Positions 50,188 through 54,708 of a stretch of DNA of 54,708 bases are shown here, one piece after another. The position numbers and the translations under genes are program-made. The stretch comes from a virus. The stretch's first letter is position 1. Every line of letters begins with the position of its first letter. The notes below the pieces were generated by a model, which saw only the letters and a list, made by a program, of their open reading frames with translations, searched no databases and was not told the origin of the DNA. The stretch covers positions 1-54,708 of the IMG/VR virus record IMGVR_UViG_3300028178_000003; one strand, 5' to 3'.

Positions 50188-53048
50188 CAGAACTCTTATT
50201 CATTGACTTTGAAACCTACTCCGCTGTAGATATCAAAGTGGCAGGAGGCATGGCCTATGCATCAGATGACTCAACTCAGATCATCTGTTTGGCGTGGGCC
50301 TTTAACCAAGAAGAACCTACTCTTTGGACAGTCGCGTCAGGACGTTTACCAGAGAGAGTCATCAAACATGTAACCGAGGGTGGTAAGGTCTGTGCCTTCA
50401 ATGCAACGTTTGATTGGCGTATATGGAACAAGGTAGGTGTGCGTGACTTTAACTGGCCGGCAATACCGTTACTTCAAGTTGCAGATGCGCAGGCTCTGTG
50501 CGCCTGCTATCAGTTACCCCAGAATCTTGCAGATGCAGGAGCGGCACTCGAGATTCCAATGCCAAAAGACGCAGCGGGCAAAGCATATGTCAAGGCGTGC
50601 TGTATACCAAACAAGCACGGTGAACAACCGTTTCCTACTAGCACAAACACGACATCGTTTCAGGGCCTATTCCGTTACTGCTTACGAGACGTTGTTGCAA
50701 TGCAGCAAATCGTCTACAAGCTGCCACGTCAGGAACTCATTCCACAAGAACAAGAGATCTGGGAATTCACAGTCGAGATGAACTGTATTGGCTTACCTGT
50801 AGATATAGACTCAGTCATCAGTATCTATGAGTACCTGCAGAAGTATATCGAAAAGACCGTCGTCGAGCTCCCGATTCTTACAAACGGTATCGTGACTACT
50901 CCTGGTCAAATTGCGCGTATTATTAAGTGGTGTGCGTCTAAGGGTTTTATTATACCAAACCTTCAAGCAGAAACCGTAGAGCTCGCAATCGCCAAGACAA
51001 ATACCCCGAAAGATGTACGGCGTATACTCGAATTACGGCAAGAACTGGGCCGATCCTCGACGGCTAAGTACAAGAAGATCGCGGAGCAAGCTGTTATATG
51101 GAGTGGCCAAGCCTGGGTACATGACAACTTACGGTATCATGGTGCGGGCACTGGCCGGCTTGCAGGCCAAGGTTTTCAGATGCATAATTTACCACGCCTC
51201 AGTATTGAAAAGATCTGTAAAGAACGTAAGCTTCAGCGGGCAAATATTGCAGGTGAGAGCATAATCGAGCCAATCGAGGATTATGAAGACCCCGAAACCT
51301 GGATCAACATGTTTAAAGTAAACATGGTCATAGATGATCCAGTACAAGTGGCTAAGGCTCTTATACGACCTATGATCTGTGCGCCTCCAGGATATACAAT
51401 CGCTGTTGCAGATTACTCGTCGATTGAAAATCGTATCTTGGCCTGGGCCGCAGATGACTGTCAAACCATGGAGGACTTCAACAATGGACTTGACCAATAT
51501 GTCACAATGGCTGCAGCGAGATTTGGAGTGCCTTATGACAAAGTTACGTCAGAGCAAAGACGCGTCGGAAAAGTTATTATCCTTGGCTGTATAGCGGAAC
51601 ATACGAAGGTCCTTACAGATCGTGGTCCTGTGCCTATTCAAAATATACAGCTTACCGACAAACTATGGGACGGTGAGAAGTGGGTATCTCATGATGGCGT
51701 ACTTAACAAGGGCCAAAGAGAATGTGACGCATTTTGCGGTACATGGCTCACGCCGGACCATGAGATATATTTTGGTGATACGAAGGAGGAAGTATGGCGC
51801 CACGCCGGCAGTACCCAATCAGAGGTCCAGGCCATATGTTTGGCTTTTGGCAAGTTCTTGACTATAAATCACGAGCAGATTCTCCAAAACGCGACGCAGG
51901 TTATGACGTCTTATGTACACTCTGCGGAAACATACATTTTCAAATTCTGGCAAACCTTGAAAAAGGCAACAGTACTAAATGCGGAATCTGCGGGCGAAAA
52001 ACTGTTTACAAATTTAATTTGGAAACACATAGTAAAGTTACAGGACTTGACGAAGCAATTGTTGAACGCCTTATCAATCGATGGTTCGCTGCAAAATCCA
52101 GATGTTATGACAAGAATAATTTTGCGTTTCATTGCTATGGCGCCCGAGGAATCAAGATGTGTAATGAATGGACAGACTCTCGAGCATTTATTATACATGC
52201 TTCTACCATACCAGGATTTGACAACCCAGACCTTGAGCTCGACAGAATCGACAATGATAAGGATTATGAACCCGGCAACATCAGGTTTTGTACGCGCTCG
52301 GAAAATATGTTTAACTCACGACATTCTAAACGCTGGAAATCTGAACAGATTCACACTACTGACAAGTAAAGGCCCTATTGTCGTAAGTAATTGTGGATAC
52401 GGAATGGGTGGAAAGAAGTTTAAAACCACCGCCGCGCTCCAAGCCGGCCTGGATTTATCAGACGAAGAAGCTAAAGCTTCAGTGGACGCCTACCGAGATC
52501 GATATCCTCTGGTTAAAACTCTCTGGGCGCATCTTCGAAACGCTGCTGCTGAAGCTGTCATCAGTGGAAGCAAACGCCGTTATAAAAACACTACGTTTGG
52601 TGTGTTCAGTAGAAACGGAATTAAATGGCTCGCACTGCAGTTACCGACAGGAAAATCATTATACTATATGAACCCGACGATCAAAGATGAGTTCATTCCT
52701 GACTACGAGTACATGGGTGCTGTGGCGACTATCACGCACTCCGGGATTAACCCTTATACAAAAAAGTGGTCCCGACTTAAACTCATTCCAGGCCGTATTA
52801 CTGAGAATCTTGTACAAGGTACGGCCAGAGAGGTTATGATGCGGGGTATGCTTAACGTAAAGAAGCATATGCCGCATGTAAAGATCATCGGCAGCGTACA
52901 TGATGAAGCTTTAGCGCTGATAAAGACTGAGGATGCCACACCTGACGCAATGGCTAAGTTTACGCATCACCTATGTGATGTTGATTTCCTCCCCGACTGT
53001 CCTATTAAAGCGGTTGGCTTTTTTACCAAACGTTATAAGAAAGGATAA
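50184..53048 (+). CDS. Family A DNA polymerase with intein in motif B (954 aa precursor)
   Basis: N-terminal 3'-5' exonuclease: LLFIDFETYS (Exo I, residues 4-13), AFNATFDWRIW (Exo II, about 70), FRYCLRDVVAM (Exo III, about 165). Polymerase motif A is VADYSSIENRIL (about 408-419). Motif B is split: GKVIILG ends at residue 468 and CGYGMGGKKF restarts at 737, so residues 469-736 are an intein. Motif C is SVHDEAL (about 904-910). Without the intein the enzyme has 686 residues, the normal size for phage PolA. The start overlaps the previous stop by four bases. The insertion is in the active site, so polymerase activity would depend on splicing. Confidence 0.88.
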   Translation: MTELLFIDFETYSAVDIKVAGGMAYASDDSTQIICLAWAFNQEEPTLWTVASGRLPERVIKHVTEGGKVCAFNATFDWRIWNKVGVRDFNWPAIPLLQVADAQALCACYQLPQNLADAGAALEIPMPKDAAGKAYVKACCIPNKHGEQPFPTSTNTTSFQGLFRYCLRDVVAMQQIVYKLPRQELIPQEQEIWEFTVEMNCIGLPVDIDSVISIYEYLQKYIEKTVVELPILTNGIVTTPGQIARIIKWCASKGFIIPNLQAETVELAIAKTNTPKDVRRILELRQELGRSSTAKYKKIAEQAVIWSGQAWVHDNLRYHGAGTGRLAGQGFQMHNLPRLSIEKICKERKLQRANIAGESIIEPIEDYEDPETWINMFKVNMVIDDPVQVAKALIRPMICAPPGYTIAVADYSSIENRILAWAADDCQTMEDFNNGLDQYVTMAAARFGVPYDKVTSEQRRVGKVIILGCIAEHTKVLTDRGPVPIQNIQLTDKLWDGEKWVSHDGVLNKGQRECDAFCGTWLTPDHEIYFGDTKEEVWRHAGSTQSEVQAICLAFGKFLTINHEQILQNATQVMTSYVHSAETYIFKFWQTLKKATVLNAESAGEKLFTNLIWKHIVKLQDLTKQLLNALSIDGSLQNPDVMTRIILRFIAMAPEESRCVMNGQTLEHLLYMLLPYQDLTTQTLSSTESTMIRIMNPATSGFVRARKICLTHDILNAGNLNRFTLLTSKGPIVVSNCGYGMGGKKFKTTAALQAGLDLSDEEAKASVDAYRDRYPLVKTLWAHLRNAAAEAVISGSKRRYKNTTFGVFSRNGIKWLALQLPTGKSLYYMNPTIKDEFIPDYEYMGAVATITHSGINPYTKKWSRLKLIPGRITENLVQGTAREVMMRGMLNVKKHMPHVKIIGSVHDEALALIKTEDATPDAMAKFTHHLCDVDFLPDCPIKAVGFFTKRYKKG
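51588..52391 (+). other. Intein (268 aa) in polymerase motif B
   Basis: The intein begins with Cys1 (residue 469, TGT 51588) and ends with Asn (residue 736), followed by Cys+1. Block A: CIAEHTKVLTDRGPVPIQNI, then LWDGEKWVSHDGV and a later LTPDHEIYF (block B, Thr-x-x-His). Near the end are HDILNAGNLNRFTLL (block F) and GPIVVSN before Cys+1 (block G). These match the mini-inteins of phage PolA genes. Between B and F (about 155 codons) the in-frame sequence has no known intein or endonuclease motif; instead another frame encodes an HNH enzyme. Splicing would join GKVIILG to CGYGMG. Confidence 0.85.
51794..52369 (+). CDS. HNH endonuclease nested out of frame in the intein (191 aa)
   Basis: This frame (shifted by one from the polymerase) encodes a phage-type HNH protein. 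Residues about 15-67 are a zinc module of the usual kind: MFGFWQVLDYK, then CTLC (41-44) and CGIC (63-66). Then INRWFAAKSRCYDKNN, YGARGIKMCNEW, and ELDRIDNDKDYEPGNIRFCT with RSENMFNSR, the classic HNH core with final Asn. ATG 51794 is preceded by AAGGAGG (4-base gap), an independent ribosome site. Its stop TAA lies within the block F to G region of the intein. It would be the homing enzyme that spreads the intein; normally such domains are fused in frame. It could also be an old independent gene inserted later. Confidence 0.85.
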   Translation: MAPRRQYPIRGPGHMFGFWQVLDYKSRADSPKRDAGYDVLCTLCGNIHFQILANLEKGNSTKCGICGRKTVYKFNLETHSKVTGLDEAIVERLINRWFAAKSRCYDKNNFAFHCYGARGIKMCNEWTDSRAFIIHASTIPGFDNPDLELDRIDNDKDYEPGNIRFCTRSENMFNSRHSKRWKSEQIHTTDK

Positions 53049-53053
53049 TTGTA

Positions 53054-53548
53054 ATGTTTTTCTTAGACAGGATAACACCATTTGAACCTCACCAGTGGGC
53101 TGAAATGGAACGTAAGTATTCTAACTGGCTTAAAGTCTCAGATATAGTTTACAAACTTACTGACACGACCCAGTTAATACGTATGCTTCAATTAGAACTT
53201 ATGGGTAAGCGTAGAAGAATAATCCTTGACCGCGTATACTCAAGGTTCTCGGCCCTACGCGCGCAACGTGAATACCCCATCTTCAATAATCAGTTTGTAG
53301 ACCCTATAATCATGGATAAAGAAGATGCCGCACGGTATGACCGGCTACTTATCAGCTGGGACCATGTTGTGGGGTATATAGAACGGTTGGACGTTAAGCC
53401 ACTGGAAGAGATAAAGAAGATCATGCATTACGAATACCAGGGCAAGCGCCGCCGGTATCTTATGCATCGGCTATTTACTAAGTATCAAACAGTACGCCGT
53501 AAAATGGAAAAACAAGACATGATGCGGTGGCGATTAAAACGAGGGTAA
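53054..53548 (+). CDS. Basic helical protein after the polymerase (164 aa)
   Basis: A basic protein with two related parts: LIRMLQLELMGKRRRIILDR (about 50) and IKKIMHYEYQGKRRRYLMHR (about 125), the duplicated GKRRR core marking an internal repeat. The basic repeats suggest nucleic acid contact. It begins 5 bases after the polymerase stop and ends one base before the next gene. No family was recognised. Confidence 0.55.
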   Translation: MFFLDRITPFEPHQWAEMERKYSNWLKVSDIVYKLTDTTQLIRMLQLELMGKRRRIILDRVYSRFSALRAQREYPIFNNQFVDPIIMDKEDAARYDRLLISWDHVVGYIERLDVKPLEEIKKIMHYEYQGKRRRYLMHRLFTKYQTVRRKMEKQDMMRWRLKRG

Positions 53549-53549
53549 T

Positions 53550-53879
53550 ATGCCTGAATCAGAAAAAGATACGGAACGGTATCTGTGCGATCAAGTACGG
53601 GCTCTTGGCGGTGAAGCATATAAGTTTGTAAGTCCTATGCGACGTTTTGTATTAGACCGTATGTGCGTACTGCCAAAAGGTAAAGTGTGGTTCGTAGAAG
53701 TCAAGAGCGAGGGCCAGATTCCATCAGAAGGTCAGTTCCGCGAAATTGAACGTCTTGTACTAAAAGGACATCATGCGACTTATGTGAGTTCTAAGGCCGG
53801 AGTAAACAAAGTAATTAATCAAATGCAGGAGGAACAAAATGCTAATCAAACAGGTGATCAAGAAGTTGCAGCAGACTAA
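53550..53879 (+). CDS. VRR-NUC nuclease (109 aa)
   Basis: The PD-(D/E)XK core is FVLDRMCVLPKGKVWFVEVK (Asp about 29, Glu/Lys in EVK about 44-46) with E5 in the N-terminal ESEKDTERYL. VRR-NUC stand-alone proteins are common phage nucleases resolving or trimming DNA structures. Length (about 100) is typical. It lies between polymerase and ligase, overlapping the ligase start, so it is part of the replication and repair module. Confidence 0.82.
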   Translation: MPESEKDTERYLCDQVRALGGEAYKFVSPMRRFVLDRMCVLPKGKVWFVEVKSEGQIPSEGQFREIERLVLKGHHATYVSSKAGVNKVINQMQEEQNANQTGDQEVAAD

Positions 53880-54708
53880 CAGTTTGAATGACAAGGTAAT
53901 GATTCTCCAACGATACGACTCTCCACGGTTACGCGAAATGTTATTAGCCGCGTATCATCCATACCAAAAGTATGGTCTTAAACAGGTTCCTTGGACCGGC
54001 GATGGTTTAGCTACACTTGAAGATAACTGGGTGCAATTGCAAACGCATTTAATGTTTATGGCTAATACTCATGGCGACGGTATAGTTAAACAACTTACTG
54101 CTCAATGTATAAACCAGTTATTAAAAGAAGACGCCGAGGTCTTTAAGTGTATCATTAAAAAGAACCTTGAGTGCGGTATTACCGCAACGACGATTAATAA
54201 AGCCTTTCCGGAACTCATACCTGTCTTTGGTATCATGAAGGCTGCAACCTTCGAAGACAAACTCTGGCGTTCTGGTTTACTTGGCAGCGTAAAACTTGAC
54301 GGGTACAGATGTCTCGTTCGCGATGGCCAACTATATTCGAGTGGCGGGCACTTGATACAAGGTGCAAAGCATATTGAGAATGCAATTGTCGGTCTTGGTG
54401 ACTTTGACGGTGAGATCATGGTTCCGAATATGGAGTTCAACGAAAGTGGCGGTCTGATCAGGAGTGCCAATGTAACACCTGACGCTAGACTTCTCTTATT
54501 TGACGCCATTGGCAACATGCATATGCCGTTTAAGGCGCGCTACAGGGCACTGGAAGAAATCGGCAAAGAGCAAGGATGGTCATTCTCTCTGGCCAAACCG
54601 ACAACTATCACGGTCATACGGCACAAAACCTTTGAGTCCCTCGAGGAGATGAAAGCCACGTACGAGAAGGCATTGTACGCCGGTTACGAAGGCCTTGTGC
54701 TTAAAGAC
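53839..54708 (+). CDS. ATP-dependent DNA ligase, cut by window end
   Basis: Start ATG 53839 (GGAGGAAC upstream) overlaps the VRR-NUC gene by 41 bases in another frame. The first 290 residues are seen. Motif I is GSVKLDGYRCL (about 149-159, Lys is the AMP site), followed by GDFDGEIMV (motif III-like) and YEGLVLKD at the window end (motif IV). The N-terminal 140 residues are a helical region as in phage ligases (KQVIKKLQQTNSLNDK). It seals nicks in replication and recombination. The rest lies outside the window. Confidence 0.85.
   Translation, partial: MLIKQVIKKLQQTNSLNDKVMILQRYDSPRLREMLLAAYHPYQKYGLKQVPWTGDGLATLEDNWVQLQTHLMFMANTHGDGIVKQLTAQCINQLLKEDAEVFKCIIKKNLECGITATTINKAFPELIPVFGIMKAATFEDKLWRSGLLGSVKLDGYRCLVRDGQLYSSGGHLIQGAKHIENAIVGLGDFDGEIMVPNMEFNESGGLIRSANVTPDARLLLFDAIGNMHMPFKARYRALEEIGKEQGWSFSLAKPTTITVIRHKTFESLEEMKATYEKALYAGYEGLVLKD

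Larger units (their letters stand above)
3044..54594. repeat. Dispersed 10-bp motif GRCCAGAGAG, 21 copies
   Basis: Start positions: 3044(r), 3059, 7331, 12395, 12693(r), 14793, 14838(r), 28415, 31950, 33582, 37356, 38312(r), 38931(r), 39259(r), 40941, 41889(r), 44342(r), 47924, 48992(r), 52823, 54585(r); r means the complement is on the plus strand. Variants with one changed base add more (for example 7536, 9880, 35057, 36549, 40044). By chance about 0.2 would be expected. Most lie inside genes, in different reading frames. Confidence 0.9.

Noticed and set aside
51794-52369. HNH frame caused by a sequencing frameshift
   Set aside because: It would need two compensating errors, and the HNH has its own ribosome site and start. 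It cannot be fully excluded without read data.
51588-52391. Group I intron instead of an intein in the polymerase
   Set aside because: The frame is open throughout and both ends show protein splicing motifs with Cys1, TPDH, and Asn-Cys; no intron core was recognised.

Overview
This window is a contiguous piece of a tailed double-stranded DNA bacteriophage genome, most likely a short-tailed (podovirus-like) phage. It carries a P22-like terminase and portal, an N4 gp56-type major capsid protein, a gp4/gp6-type adaptor and a bulky set of tail and fibre genes. No tail sheath, tape measure or tail-tube gene is recognisable. A single giant reading frame (3948 codons) has the mix of enzyme-like modules and helical C-terminus seen in large polyvalent virion proteins that are probably carried in the capsid and ejected with the DNA. 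The host cannot be named. The early promoters are close to bacterial sigma-70 consensus, so a host sigma-70 type polymerase probably reads them. No integrase, repressor of known type, tRNA, CRISPR array or insertion sequence was seen.

Layout. From 1 to 35.06 kb every gene is on the minus strand. Read in transcription order these are: small and large terminase, portal, a small protein, scaffold, major capsid (followed by a terminator), adaptor, tail proteins (including ones with LamG-like and CAP-like domains and two long coiled coils), a Pro/Ala-rich protein, the giant protein, then a second promoter and a set of small fibre-like proteins, one of them collagen-like. From 35.06 to 36.0 kb lies a divergent intergenic region with a minus-strand promoter, a 41-bp element, five tandem repeats and a very AT-rich stretch. 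From 36.0 to the right end all genes are on the plus strand: winged-helix proteins, many small (often Cys-rich) proteins, a primase/helicase, an HNH-AP2 endonuclease, a DUF2800 nuclease, a lytic transglycosylase, ThyX, a dUTPase/MazG-like protein, a DUF2815 ssDNA-binding protein, a family A DNA polymerase, a VRR-NUC nuclease and an ATP-dependent DNA ligase cut by the window end. The plus-strand genes are grouped into short operons, mostly with ATGA or TAATG overlaps, each led by a promoter of one family (TTTACT, 17 bp, TATAAT with a conserved upstream AAATAAGTG box).

How it works together. The right arm is a replication and nucleotide module: primase/helicase plus polymerase, ssDNA-binding protein, nucleases and ligase, with ThyX and dUTPase for dTTP supply. 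Three different proteins with a coiled coil and/or winged helix are each first in an operon and are candidate regulators of the repeated non-coding elements. The left arm builds the virion.

The most unusual feature is in the DNA polymerase. Its catalytic motif B is interrupted by an intein (51588-52391), and inside that intein, in a different reading frame and with its own Shine-Dalgarno, lies a complete phage-type HNH endonuclease gene (51794-52369). The intein frame stays open right through it, so one stretch of DNA appears to encode both the polymerase precursor and a free-standing endonuclease. A second strong signal is a 10-bp motif, GRCCAGAGAG, found 21 times in the window (about 0.2 expected by chance) but absent from a 13.5-kb stretch that covers the tail module. 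Further unexplained structure includes 5'-end hairpins with a conserved central mismatch, two matching arrays of stems downstream of early genes, and a 27-bp inverted repeat.
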